From assembly GCA_001275005.1 (NCBI GenBank), contig JWZX01002840.1:1-39067 (forward strand): a stretch of DNA of 39,067 bases, read 5' to 3'. Positions 10,087 to 18,259 of this stretch are shown one piece after another. The translations under genes and the position numbers were made by a program. Source of the DNA: Chrysochromulina tobinii (Eukaryota; Haptophyta; Prymnesiales; Chrysochromulinaceae). Numbering within the stretch: the first letter of the stretch is position 1; each line of letters starts with the position of its first letter. The notes beneath the pieces were generated by a model. It was not told the origin of the DNA. It made no database searches and saw only the letters and a program-made list of their open reading frames with translations.

Positions 10087-10593
10087 ATGGAGCACAAGAA
10101 GACGTCGCCCAAAAAGACGCTCTTCGACGTCGAGCACGGCCCTCGCATCGGCACACTCCACGAGATTCTAGGCATGGCGCCAGAAGAGCTTCACGAGGCC
10201 TACCCGTTCACGGCAGGGCTTGTATTCAACCAGAAGATGCTTCGCGGCGAGTTTCAAGCTTCCCAGGTTCCGGATGAGGTCGTTCTTGTCGGCAGCAAGA
10301 TATACCCGATGCCAGGCAATCATTACACCTTTCATGGCACATTGCCTGGGAACCGCGCGCCGTATCGTTGGGTTGTCGGAAATGAGGCAGGCGAGATCTT
10401 GCCACTCTTCCTCGAGATTGCATGGAAAGCGATCGAATCTGGCGAGGAGCGCTACAGCACCGCGACGGGGCTGCGCCTCGACACGCAACAGATCGCTCGG
10501 CTCTATGCGATGGTCCGCGAGGCGCAGCTTCGCGCCATCCCACCCTTTGATGTTCACCGCGACCAGCCGCGGCCGTGGTTGTCCACCCTATAG
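10087..10593 (+). CDS. Small conserved-looking protein, 168 residues, unknown
   Basis: The frame starts at an ATG at 10087 and has balanced, globular composition with aromatic and Gly/Pro turns (NHYTFHGTLPGNRAPYRW) rather than the Arg/Ala composition of shadow frames. There is no signal peptide, membrane helix or recognised domain. The N-terminus is Lys-rich. It follows the 953-residue gene by 187 bases on the same strand and converges with the hydrolase gene 811 bases away. I do not recognise the family. Confidence 0.65.
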   Translation: MEHKKTSPKKTLFDVEHGPRIGTLHEILGMAPEELHEAYPFTAGLVFNQKMLRGEFQASQVPDEVVLVGSKIYPMPGNHYTFHGTLPGNRAPYRWVVGNEAGEILPLFLEIAWKAIESGEERYSTATGLRLDTQQIARLYAMVREAQLRAIPPFDVHRDQPRPWLSTL

Positions 10594-11404
10594 GCTCGCC
10601 CACCTCCGTTACTGCGCCATGAACATGTCGACCGGCTATTCAATCGTGCCTTTGCCAGGCGGGCCGCGTCGCCAGTCATATAAACATATGGCTGACACGG
10701 GCAGCCGAAAATGCTGCCAACAGACTTGATGTTACTTTTTCGGAGCGCAGCGCTGAAGGTGAAGCGGTTGTTTATTCCGTAATCCGATCGGTTCGTAACT
10801 ATAGAGTCGGGGTCGGGGCGCCCGCGCGCGCCGCCTCCGCGGCGGGGATGGAAGCAGCGAGGCGGCTCAATGTCAGACTTCCGTCTCCAGGCTCTGCCGT
10901 GTTCGGCCGTGTTTTAGTAGCGGCTTCCCGGTACGGTACAGAGCCGGTCGCCCGCGTTGCTTCGGCCTTCGCGACGTTTTCATTTCGTTTTGCTGCTAGA
11001 TTCGTTTGCATCTTCCAAGACCGTGTATGCGTGTAACCTAGAGAGGCAACCTCGAGGTGCATCCTTATCGATATTCTCGATACTGCCGGGATCCGGTTGC
11101 GCCGATGCGGGGCGGGACGCCCGGGCGGAGACGGACGCCGGCGGTCGTGGGCGCGGCGGCCGTGCCGCCCGGGTCGAGTGTCGCTATAGGACGCGCCCGG
11201 GCCTGACCCACGCCACGACCCCAGGTGGCGGCCAGTGCGTGCTGGCGGCATGGGTCGCCGCGCGTCCCCCGCCCGTCCGCGACGCGCGGCGTTGGCGCGC
11301 GCCGCACGCGCGGGGTGCAGACCCGATCTCCCTCACGATCTCCCGCGCTGTGAGAGAAGACTCCCGCAGGGCCGCCTTCGTAAACGCAAATTTCGGGGCA
11401 TGCA
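10594..11404. other. Convergent intergenic region, no supported gene
   Basis: This 811-base gap lies between convergent genes. Its right half (11090-11340) is very CpG- and GC-rich with short imperfect inverted repeats. Minus- and plus-strand frames here have Arg/Pro/Gly composition expected of GC-rich noise. I see no tRNA or rRNA. Confidence 0.5.
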
Positions 11405-12349
11405 CTACTCCGTGGGGTCCAAAGGCGCCTCGGCCTGCGGATCCGACGCCTCCCGCGCCGCTTGCTCCTCAAGCATGAACTCGAGGAAGGCCCTTTTGCG
11501 CGCGAAGGACTCCTTGCCCTCGAAGTGATTGCGCAAGAAGTTGGTCGACAGCCGCCAAGCCGCCAGCTGTGGCATCTCCTCACGCTCCACCTGCCCGACG
11601 TCCGTCCAAAAGGCGTGCCCGACGCCGTAATAGGACATGACCTCATGCTCGACATTCGCCGCCTCGAGCGCCTCGCGGAATTTTTTGACCAAGCCCTGTG
11701 GGATCTGCGGGTCCTGCGTGCCAAAGATGCCGCAGACGGGCGCGCGCAGCTTCGCAAAGTCCTCGGGCGACGTGAGTGGATTGCCGTAGAACACGACCGT
11801 GGCCGCGTCCGGCTTGATCTGCGTCGTGAATCGCAGCGCCTTGCCGCCACCGTAGCAAAAGCCGAGCACCGCTGGTCGCGCGGCGTTCACGCCGGGCTGC
11901 TCAGACGCCCACGCGAACACGTCGGTGAGATCCTTGTTCACGCGCTGCTGTGGAGTCGATAGTGCAAGCCAGATGGCCTGGGGGATGAAGCTGGTCGTGG
12001 TGCCGCGAAACGTATCTGGAGCGATCACAAGGCATTCGAGCTCGTCTGCATAGGCCTGAGCCTTGCCGACGATCGACTCGGTGAGCCCGAAGAACTCGTG
12101 CAACACCACGAGGACGCGCAAAGGCTTTCCGGTGAGCTGTGATGGGCGAGCCACCGCCGCGAGAATCTCACCGCCATCTGATCGAGGAATGCGTGTGTTA
12201 GAGAGTGCCTCGAGGTCGGCTGAGGTGCGGAGCACAGCCGGCGGGTTCAGCAGGTGATGGAACGCGTGTGTTGCAGCGCGGAAGCTCGGCGCGAGGAGCG
12301 CAGGTGCTGGAGTCAGCAATACGAGGAGGAGCACAGCGGCCTTTAACAT
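11405..12349 (-). CDS. Dienelactone hydrolase family alpha/beta-hydrolase, probably organelle-targeted
   Basis: A 314-residue protein from the ATG at 12349. The open frame continues 100 codons upstream but with Arg-rich noise, whereas this ATG starts a signal peptide (MLKAAVLLLVLLTPAPALLAP) followed by a transit-like stretch with SF after APALLAP. The alpha/beta-hydrolase core shows the dienelactone hydrolase layout: a VLHEFFGL oxyanion region, nucleophile Cys in GFCYGGG (about residue 164), Asp in GTQDPQIP (about 213) and His in GVGHAF (about 245). Dienelactone hydrolases open cyclic ester or lactone rings; the plant and algal homologues have poorly known substrates. All three catalytic residues are present, so activity is likely. 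Secondary-plastid targeting is inference. Confidence 0.93.
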   Translation of the reverse strand: MLKAAVLLLVLLTPAPALLAPSFRAATHAFHHLLNPPAVLRTSADLEALSNTRIPRSDGGEILAAVARPSQLTGKPLRVLVVLHEFFGLTESIVGKAQAYADELECLVIAPDTFRGTTTSFIPQAIWLALSTPQQRVNKDLTDVFAWASEQPGVNAARPAVLGFCYGGGKALRFTTQIKPDAATVVFYGNPLTSPEDFAKLRAPVCGIFGTQDPQIPQGLVKKFREALEAANVEHEVMSYYGVGHAFWTDVGQVEREEMPQLAAWRLSTNFLRNHFEGKESFARKRAFLEFMLEEQAAREASDPQAEAPLDPTE

Positions 12350-12676
12350 AGCGACGATGCTATCGTCGCTTCGTCCTTCGACCGCGGAGGCGCGGGTGGA
12401 GACTGAGCGCACAAGCAAGCGTCTAAAGCGTCGGGCCTGTGAAACCATCTGCTGTGAAACTGAGCGTCTTAAAAGACACCGGGGGAGCCGGGACACACAC
12501 GGGACACACGGGCGCACACGGATAGTCTCGTCACGTCTCGTCAGGCGGATGATTCTAAAGCGTCGCGCGTCGTCGGGCACCAAAAAACCTTCAAAATTTT
12601 GAAGGATCCGGTTAATAGAAGATACCGGTGGGAGGCAGCCGGGACACACTGTGGACAGCGGTTCGTACGTACAATA
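12350..12676. promoter_or_regulatory. Upstream region of the hydrolase gene with hairpin, palindrome and GT-rich repeat
   Basis: Directly against the hydrolase ATG lies a 9-bp stem with a 3-base loop (12350-12370), which would sit in the 5' leader. Further up are one copy of the dispersed GACACCGGGGG repeat (12471-12520), a perfect 18-bp palindrome (12588-12605, CCTTCAAAATTTTGAAGG) and a degenerate repeat copy (12621-12650). It also takes the 3' flank of the next gene. Confidence 0.5.
12471..12520 (+). repeat. Dispersed GT/CG-rich repeat, copy A
   Basis: It shares AAAGACACCGGGGG, then GAGCCGGGACAC and GACACACGG blocks with copies at 15039 and 15197. Confidence 0.7.
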
Positions 12677-13915
12677 TTAGCGCCTTGGATGTATTTGACT
12701 GGTATTTGATCTCCTCCTCCTTTTCCAGCTCCATGGCTTCCACCAGCGCCGTCGCTGCTCGTCGGCGAGTCGCCCTGCGCCTTCGCCATCCCCTTCGCCA
12801 TGCTGGTCCGAGTTTGCATGAGCCGCGGCCGCGGCCGCGGCCGCCGCCGCCGCCGCAGCCGCTGCCGCGTCAGGCGGCGTATAGGCTGTGCCCGCAAAAT
12901 TGGCAGAGATCGTGTCGGCCAATCGTTGCATCTCAGTGCTGAAGGAGCTCTCAAGCTCTCTGGAGGCGCTGATGAGCCCATCGAGGATGGCCTTTGGCAT
13001 CTGGCGCTCGCCGCGTTCGTACAGGCGGCGTAAGAGCGCGCTCGCGCGAGCGACATTCTTCACCTGCGGAGCGATGAGCAGTGAACGCCAACGGTCCCAA
13101 CGGTTGGACGCCGCACGCGTCGAGGTGAGCACTGTGACTTCGCGCGCAAGCGGTGCGAGGCATGGGTCGATCGGACCGCCCGAGATGAGCTCATACAGCT
13201 CGTCGAAGGTGATCCGCTCGTTCCCGTCCGCGTCCGCCCACGCGAGGATCTCTTCGAGATCGAGGGCGGCGGACGACTGGTTGAGCTTGACGGCGTCCGA
13301 GATGGCTCCTTGGATGCGCCCGATCGTCTCGACCTCGACGACCTCCATGATGGCCTTGGTGATCTCGTGCTCGATCACGTCGTCGATGCTCCTGATCGTC
13401 GACTCGAGCTCATCGAGCTCCGCGTCCACGAAGCGCTTCACAAGCCGCTGCGCGTTGCCGTAGCCGCCGGGCGCCAGCATGCGCTGGATGCGCTTGTCAA
13501 AGTTGGAGCGCAGCTTCCTGGCGAGGAAGTCGGCTTTGGGTTTCGCCTCTGCGTCGGCCACAAGTGCAGGCACGATGCCTTGCTGCACCTGCCGGGTCGC
13601 TATCTCTCGTGTCACGACACTCACCGTTGAGAGCAGCAGCCATGGTGGCAATCGGGATGCCAGACGAGATCCGAGGCGTTCGTAGAACATGGCAGCCTCG
13701 GACGCGTTCTTCGGGTGCTCCGCCAGCACCGGAGAGGAGAGTGACCCGACGCCGCCGCTCATGTCGAGGCCCCAGAATTTGGTTGCACTCGCACGGCGCG
13801 TGCGGTGCGATGGCCCGCCGAAGAGGTTGCCGCTCCTGAAGAGGCGCACAGTTGTTGCTGGCTCGATGCGTACGCTGCATAGGAGCAGCACGAGCGCTGC
13901 CGCGGGCGACGGCAT
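12677..13915 (-). CDS. EF-hand protein with signal peptide and poly-Ala tract, unknown family
   Basis: A 412-residue frame from the ATG at 13915. Residues 1-22 form a signal peptide (MPSPAAALVLLLCSV). Residues 65-215 are predicted helical and amphipathic. A single canonical EF-hand loop, DADGNERITFDE, lies at about 226-237 with all calcium ligands (D, D, N, R-carbonyl, T-x-x-E pattern). After a further helical part comes a run of about 16 alanines (near 355-371) and a basic Trp-rich tail (WWKPWSW followed by a run of Arg). EF-hands normally pair, so calcium binding by one hand may need a dimer or a cryptic partner. I do not recognise the rest. Plastid or secretory location is inferred from the N-terminus. 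Confidence 0.8.
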   Translation of the reverse strand: MPSPAAALVLLLCSVRIEPATTVRLFRSGNLFGGPSHRTRRASATKFWGLDMSGGVGSLSSPVLAEHPKNASEAAMFYERLGSRLASRLPPWLLLSTVSVVTREIATRQVQQGIVPALVADAEAKPKADFLARKLRSNFDKRIQRMLAPGGYGNAQRLVKRFVDAELDELESTIRSIDDVIEHEITKAIMEVVEVETIGRIQGAISDAVKLNQSSAALDLEEILAWADADGNERITFDELYELISGGPIDPCLAPLAREVTVLTSTRAASNRWDRWRSLLIAPQVKNVARASALLRRLYERGERQMPKAILDGLISASRELESSFSTEMQRLADTISANFAGTAYTPPDAAAAAAAAAAAAAAAAHANSDQHGEGDGEGAGRLADEQRRRWWKPWSWKRRRRSNTSQIHPRR

Positions 13916-13994
13916 GGCGCTCCCGCGACAAAATGTGAGTGCTGTGAACTGGCTGTTAAACTCATGTCGAAAAGTTCAGAATGTCCGTGGCATG

Positions 13995-14870
13995 TCAAAT
14001 CAGCACTCCCGAGCACATGATAACGAGTGCGAGCGCAGCCAAATGACGCCGCTGCTCCTTAGGGCACGCCCGCAACGCGAGGCCAGCAGCTGGGATCGCG
14101 ACGAGCAGGTAAATGCCGAGCAAACCGCTCAAGGTATCTAGGAGGCTGAAGACGGAGGCGAGCGCGCACAGCGCTGGGATGAGCGTGCCCGGGTTGGCGT
14201 ACATCGTCTTGGCGAGTCGCGACACGAGACCGGCTGCGCGCTGCACGATCGCTGTTGGATCGTCTGTGGCGACCCCTGCCCCGTCAGAGTGGGCATCGGC
14301 ATCAAAGAAGGCGCGGAAGAGCTCCTCCGCATCTGTGTCACGAAACCCATGAGCGTGTTTGCCAGCGCCCCGGTAAGGAGTTGCATGAGCACTCTCGCCG
14401 CGGGCGTGACGAGCCTCGTTGGCCTTGTCGCCGCCACTCAGATCGTGCACCGAGCGCTTCTGAGAGTCGCTCAGAACTGCAAAGGCTGCCCCAACACGTT
14501 TGAAGGCCTCGTCCGCACCGGCCACATGGCACTCATCCGGGTGCAGTCGCATCGCCAGCTTTCGATATGCCTTCTTGAGGTCCGCATCTGATGCGTCTGA
14601 GTTGACCTGCAAGATGAAATAGTACGCGCCGGGTGCAGTTTCGAGCACGCGCCGTACCTCCTGCGCCTCGGGGCTGTTGTCTGCAGGAGCTGGCTGTGAT
14701 TTAGGCGCCGCAAATGGGCCTGGGGCCTTGAATGAAGCTCCTCGAGCACGCGCTGCTGCGAGCCTCTCGAGGAGTTCAGCCTTTTCGGTGCAGCCGTCGC
14801 AGCTGCCCCCCAGCTCCACCAGCTCAGCTTTGAGGGCTTTGATAGAGTGGTTAGCCTGGCTCGCGTGCAT
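13995..14870 (-). CDS. J-domain membrane protein with N-terminal SAP-like motif (DNAJB12/14-like layout)
   Basis: A 291-residue protein. The ATG at 14870 is used; upstream codons begin at a TTG only. Residues about 8-42 match the SAP helix-turn-helix (IKALKAELVELGG, then EKAELLERLAAA). A J domain covers about 82-150 with the essential HPD (LHPDECH, about 112), preceded by DADLKKAYRKLA. The C-terminal third holds two to three hydrophobic helices (about 225-290). J proteins stimulate Hsp70 ATPase; membrane-anchored ones of DNAJB12/14 type sit in the ER and nuclear membrane. The SAP motif normally binds DNA or RNA, so a nuclear-envelope J protein is one possibility (inference). Convergent or tandem spacing to the EF-hand gene is only 79 bases. 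Confidence 0.88.
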   Translation of the reverse strand: MHASQANHSIKALKAELVELGGSCDGCTEKAELLERLAAARARGASFKAPGPFAAPKSQPAPADNSPEAQEVRRVLETAPGAYYFILQVNSDASDADLKKAYRKLAMRLHPDECHVAGADEAFKRVGAAFAVLSDSQKRSVHDLSGGDKANEARHARGESAHATPYRGAGKHAHGFRDTDAEELFRAFFDADAHSDGAGVATDDPTAIVQRAAGLVSRLAKTMYANPGTLIPALCALASVFSLLDTLSGLLGIYLLVAIPAAGLALRACPKEQRRHLAALALVIMCSGVLI

Positions 14871-15038
14871 CGTTGGTAGCTGCTTGAACACGGGTGGCAA
14901 AAAGAGCGTGGGGTGGTTCGCGAGCCTTGCGTCAATCGCGGCTGTACGTGCTCACCTCCGCGTGCTCACCTCCGCATCTCTCTGGCTGTGTTTTGGTGCG
15001 CTCTCTGCTACACGTATTCATACAGTACGGTACCGGTA

Positions 15039-15095
15039 AAAAGACACCGGGGGGAGCCGGGACACGCACGAGACACACGGGACACGCGGACGCAC
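15039..15095 (+). repeat. Dispersed GT/CG-rich repeat, copy B
   Basis: It has AAAGACACCGGGGGGAGCC and the following GGGACACGCACGAGACACAC, preceded by TACCGGTA. It is the longest match to copy A. Confidence 0.7.
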
Positions 15096-15196
15096 AAAGG
15101 CACACAGACGAATCTCACAACCAACCAATCCCACCAACAACACACACCCCGCACGTCAGCGCGACGACCCGACGGTACCGGTACCGGTAAACGCCT

Positions 15197-15220
15197 AAAA
15201 AGACACCGGGGGGAGCCGGT
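15197..15220 (+). repeat. Dispersed GT/CG-rich repeat, copy C (short)
   Basis: Only the AAAAGACACCGGGGGGAGCC core and a preceding TACCGGTAAA box are shared with copy B. Confidence 0.65.
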
Positions 15221-15427
15221 ATCCCGGGTGAGAACGTGTGTGTGAACGTGTCGGGGGTTTTGTGTCGGGTGAAAGAGATAGGTCTATCTACAGCCATGCT
15301 ACTGTCTACGGGCGGGGACGAGGCCACGAGCGACGACCAACGAGGTCGAGGACCGTCCTCGAGCGCGACCGTCCTGGTACCTTGAAGCGACGACCGACGA
15401 GGACCGTCCGGTTACCTTGAGTGCCGC

Positions 15428-17287
15428 TTACTTTGCAGCATTCTGGGCTCGTCGTGCGGCAATCTTCGCCTCGTACGCAGCCTCATCCTCCGCCTTCTTC
15501 TTGAGTGCCGCTTCCTCCCTCTCCAATTTCGCCGCTCTTGCCGCATCAGCCGCTTTCTTCTTCTCACGCTCCTCGAGAAGCGCCCTCTTTGCCAAGTCGT
15601 TTGCCTCCGCTTCGTCCTTTTCTAGCTGAGTTTGCAATGCGCCCATCTTCGTTTTGGCTAACTTCAAACCATCGCCCATGGCAGTCTGAATTCTTCTGAT
15701 CTCCCTGTCATTTTCTTGCGCCGTGTCGCGCAACTTGGACAGACCTCTCTGGAGCTCCTCCATGTCGATGGTGCCTCCACCGTCGCAGTCGAGCAAATTG
15801 TAGAGCTCATCGATCTCCTCCTCCTCCCATAGGATCTTCCCTTGATCCTTGATCTTCCCTTGGTCCTTTCCCTTGGCTCCATCCTTGTTATTCAAGTAGT
15901 TGATTACGTTCCTCTTAAACTGCTTCTTATCCACCTCACGATTGGTATGTTCCCAAAACGTGAGGAGTTCATTGACTTTTGTGCCACGAATTATCATCAG
16001 ATACCCGAAGATCTTGTCGAGGCTCCCGATCCCCGGTTTCGTGCAGTTGGAAAGTTCGTGCTCACGACGTTGCATCGTCTCCAACGCTACGGTCGCATCC
16101 AACGCTGCCTGCGCAAGTTGGATGCGTGGAAGAAACCATTCGACCTTCTGTTGGGCCTCGCGGAGCTGCTCCTCTTTTGAACGCGCCTCGTCTTGCAGCT
16201 TTTGGACGGCAACTGTGAGCTCTTTCGCATCGAGCGTCCCCCCTCCGTCCGCGTCGACCTCGCTGAAAAAGGCGTCAATGTCCTTGACGTTCTGCCAATC
16301 AAGCACCTTGCGCGCATGCTTGCGAAAGTCCATCTTGGTGATCTCACCCACCACCCCCTTGGCATTGGTCGCCCAGGTCTGGACCAAATCCGGGACTTTG
16401 ATTTTCAGCTTCAGCAGGGTCTCTCCTAAATCGATCTTGAACGAACTCACCTGTTTGATTGCGATGAGCTTCACCTCAGACTCGTCCCGCGCCCTAGTCA
16501 AGTCGTCGATCATCTTCTGGAGCTCCGCAACGGTTAGCATCTTCACATTGAGCATAAACGGATCAGCCTTCTTTTCCTTCTTTTCTTTGTTTACCACGGG
16601 CTTTGAGTCTCGAACAAAGACAATCGCTTTGTCATCCTCGAGTCCTGCCATATACGAGGGCAGCGGCGGTGGCGACTTTCGCCCCTTAGAGCGTTTCGAT
16701 GCTGTTGCGGGTGCGGGTGCAGGTGCCGGTGCCGGTGCCGGTGCCGGCAGGAGAGATTCCGGAGCAGCATTCATGGTTGCTGCTGGCCTCCCAGCGCCCC
16801 TTTGATAGCGCGTCCAATTGAAGGGGATGAGATGGTTGCCGCCGTCCTTGTTCTTGCAGCTCACCCATCCAAGAGGTACCGTCTCGCCGCACCTTGCCAC
16901 GTGCACTCGCTGGGTCCCGTCTGGAAGCAGCTTGTGCGCAAGTACCCTGACGATTGACAACGCAGGCAGTTCACCTGCGTCCTTGCTGTCGAGCGTCGCA
17001 TCGGAGCGCATCTTCAGCTTGGCCACGGCTGCGTAGGTTTCCACTCCCTTGTATGCCACTACCCGTGCGGGCATCTCGGACGTCCATCTTGCTGGGCGCG
17101 GGCTTGCAGGAGAAGCGTGATCGCGGCACACCTTCTGCCTGGCACGATCCATGCACTCGAGTATATGTTCCAATCGAGCAGTCGGTGACTCGCTCCTGCT
17201 CGGGGGCGTCGGTGACACGCTCCTGCTCGGGGGCGAGAGCTCGGCCGTGCTCGAGCCCACGGGAGTGGGCCAGGGCACGATTTCCAT
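15428..17287 (-). CDS. Two-EF-hand coiled-coil protein
   Basis: A 619-residue frame from the ATG at 17287. The N-terminus is Ser/Pro-rich with a PPSRSxSPT duplication. Residues about 72-150 form a small beta-rich module (MPARVVAYKGVETYAAVAKL ... WVSCKNKDGGN) that looks SH3-like but is not firmly assigned. An (AP)n linker lies at about 180-195. Two canonical EF-hand loops follow: DADGGGTLDAKE (about 346-357) and DCDGGGTIDMEE (about 497-508), each with a long following helix. The C-terminal 100 residues are a highly charged single helix or coiled coil rich in E/K/A. This resembles calcium-regulated cytoskeletal or scaffold proteins in layout; the partner is unknown. The foldback element starts only 30 bases before its ATG. 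Confidence 0.88.
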   Translation of the reverse strand: MEIVPWPTPVGSSTAELSPPSRSVSPTPPSRSESPTARLEHILECMDRARQKVCRDHASPASPRPARWTSEMPARVVAYKGVETYAAVAKLKMRSDATLDSKDAGELPALSIVRVLAHKLLPDGTQRVHVARCGETVPLGWVSCKNKDGGNHLIPFNWTRYQRGAGRPAATMNAAPESLLPAPAPAPAPAPAPATASKRSKGRKSPPPLPSYMAGLEDDKAIVFVRDSKPVVNKEKKEKKADPFMLNVKMLTVAELQKMIDDLTRARDESEVKLIAIKQVSSFKIDLGETLLKLKIKVPDLVQTWATNAKGVVGEITKMDFRKHARKVLDWQNVKDIDAFFSEVDADGGGTLDAKELTVAVQKLQDEARSKEEQLREAQQKVEWFLPRIQLAQAALDATVALETMQRREHELSNCTKPGIGSLDKIFGYLMIIRGTKVNELLTFWEHTNREVDKKQFKRNVINYLNNKDGAKGKDQGKIKDQGKILWEEEEIDELYNLLDCDGGGTIDMEELQRGLSKLRDTAQENDREIRRIQTAMGDGLKLAKTKMGALQTQLEKDEAEANDLAKRALLEEREKKKAADAARAAKLEREEAALKKKAEDEAAYEAKIAARRAQNAAK

Positions 17288-17326
17288 TTCAGCGCAATCC
17301 TGTACCGGTAAATGCGTTTCGCGCGA

Positions 17327-17410
17327 GAGAGTACTTCGGGTGTGAGACGATTTGAACTGCTCCTTTCATCTGTGAGACGATCGAACTCATGCTTTCATGT
17401 GTGAGACGAT
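17327..17410 (+). repeat. Left 84-bp terminal inverted repeat of the foldback element
   Basis: It begins GAGAGTACTTCGGG and holds three TGTGAGACGAT motifs spaced 30 and 29 bases. Confidence 0.9.
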
Positions 17411-17721
17411 TTAGTTGCGTGTGTGAGACGATAGTTGGTCACTTGCTTTTGTGAGACGATTTCAGTATCTAACAGTATTCCTGTTCTTTACTGTTTCACA
17501 CATCGCGTCTCATCGTCTCACAAACACAAGTTCATATCGTCTCACACACGCAAGTTCTATCGTCTCACACATGAAACAAATTAGTCCCACGAACGCAAGC
17601 GTCGAAGAATCGTCTCACACACGAAAGTGAATCCGACGTCTAAAAGATGTCATAAAAAGCCGTCGCCAAATATCGTCTCACATATGAAACTAAATCGTCT
17701 CACAGACTCAAGCGTCAAACT

Positions 17722-17805
17722 ATCGTCTCACACATGAAAGCATGAGTTCGATCGTCTCACAGATGAAAGGAGCAGTTCAAATCGTCTCACACCCGAAGTA
17801 CTCTC
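17722..17805 (-). repeat. Right 84-bp terminal inverted repeat of the foldback element
   Basis: It is the exact reverse complement of 17327-17410. Three extra bases (AAA) separate it from the right target duplication. Confidence 0.9.
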
Positions 17806-18064
17806 AAATTTCGCGCGATTATCCCTCAATGTCCAAAGCATACTTTTGGACTACTTTTGGAAAGCGGGCGGAGGAGGATTTGGGCCAACGCTGGTTACAT
17901 GTACGTGGCTCCCAAGGAAATCACCGAGTTGTGCGTCCAGCTCCGTGTGAAATGTCCGATTTCAAGGCGCCGTGCCGAACACTTCTTGTATTCGGGCACG
18001 TCGCGCAGCGACTCCAGACTCCGCAGTTGCCTGCTGGCCGTCGCGGCTTCCATCGAGGCCTGCC

Positions 18065-18259
18065 ATGCACCTTATGTTCTACACGAGCGAGACGGGCGAG
18101 CGAGTGTACACGCTCAAGAAGCAGACACCCGGCGGCAAGCCCACGGAGTCTGCTCACCCTGCGCGCTTCTCCCCGGACGACAAGTTCTCAAAGCACCGTC
18201 TCATCTGCAAGAAGCGCTTCGGGCTACTGCCGATGCAGAAGCCCCGGAAGGAGCTTTAG
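18065..18259 (+). CDS. NOP10: H/ACA snoRNP subunit NOP10
   Basis: A 64-residue protein from the ATG at 18065, the exact usual length of eukaryotic NOP10. Hallmarks are GERVYTLKK near the N-terminus, the invariant [12 protein letters not shown] block, and a basic [14 protein letters not shown] tail. NOP10 binds dyskerin (Cbf5) in H/ACA ribonucleoproteins that pseudouridylate rRNA and snRNA and, in some lineages, are part of telomerase. It acts in the nucleolus. The frame continues 31 codons upstream to another ATG, but these residues lie outside the family, so the inner start is preferred. The Met-His-Leu-Met-Phe start is close to the family's MxLxxY pattern. Its upstream region contains the foldback element. 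Confidence 0.97.
   Translation: MHLMFYTSETGERVYTLKKQTPGGKPTESAHPARFSPDDKFSKHRLICKKRFGLLPMQKPRKEL

Larger units (their letters stand above)
14871..15427. other. Intergenic region with two copies of a dispersed repeat
   Basis: There is no supported gene. It contains repeat copy B (15039-15095), copy C (15197-15220), each just after a TACCGGTAAA box, and ACGAC-rich simple sequence (15310-15410). It covers the promoter of the J-domain gene and the 3' flank of the EF-hand coiled-coil gene. Confidence 0.5.
17317..17818. mobile_element. Foldback / MULE-type non-autonomous element with 84-bp perfect inverted termini and 10-bp target duplication
   Basis: The element (17327-17808, 482 bp) is bounded by two arms, 17327-17410 and 17722-17805, that are exact reverse complements over all 84 bases. 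Directly outside lie identical 10-base direct repeats TTTCGCGCGA (17317-17326 and 17809-17818), as expected for a target-site duplication. The inside has no ORF and is built around the 11-mer TGTGAGACGAT, five times forward in the left part and nine times inverted in the right. Long inverted termini with 9-11-bp duplications are typical of Mutator-like foldback elements; the family call is inference. It sits between the start codons of a divergent gene pair. Confidence 0.85.

Noticed and set aside
10799-11251. 150-residue minus-strand frame in the GC-rich gap
   Set aside because: Arg/Pro/Ala composition as expected from GC-rich noise; no start context or motif.
11090-11340. The CpG-rich block as an rRNA fragment
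   Set aside because: I could match no conserved rRNA core sequence in it.
15900-16805. 301-residue plus-strand frame opposite the two-EF-hand gene
   Set aside because: Antisense of the EF-hand coiled coil; the Ser/Phe-rich composition follows from complementing Glu/Lys codons.
17340-17800. The regular TGTGAGACGAT motifs as a CRISPR-like array
   Set aside because: The motif is only 11 bases, changes orientation in the middle, spacers are uneven (about 11-52 bases) and the flanks are an exact inverted repeat with a target duplication. A foldback element explains all of it.
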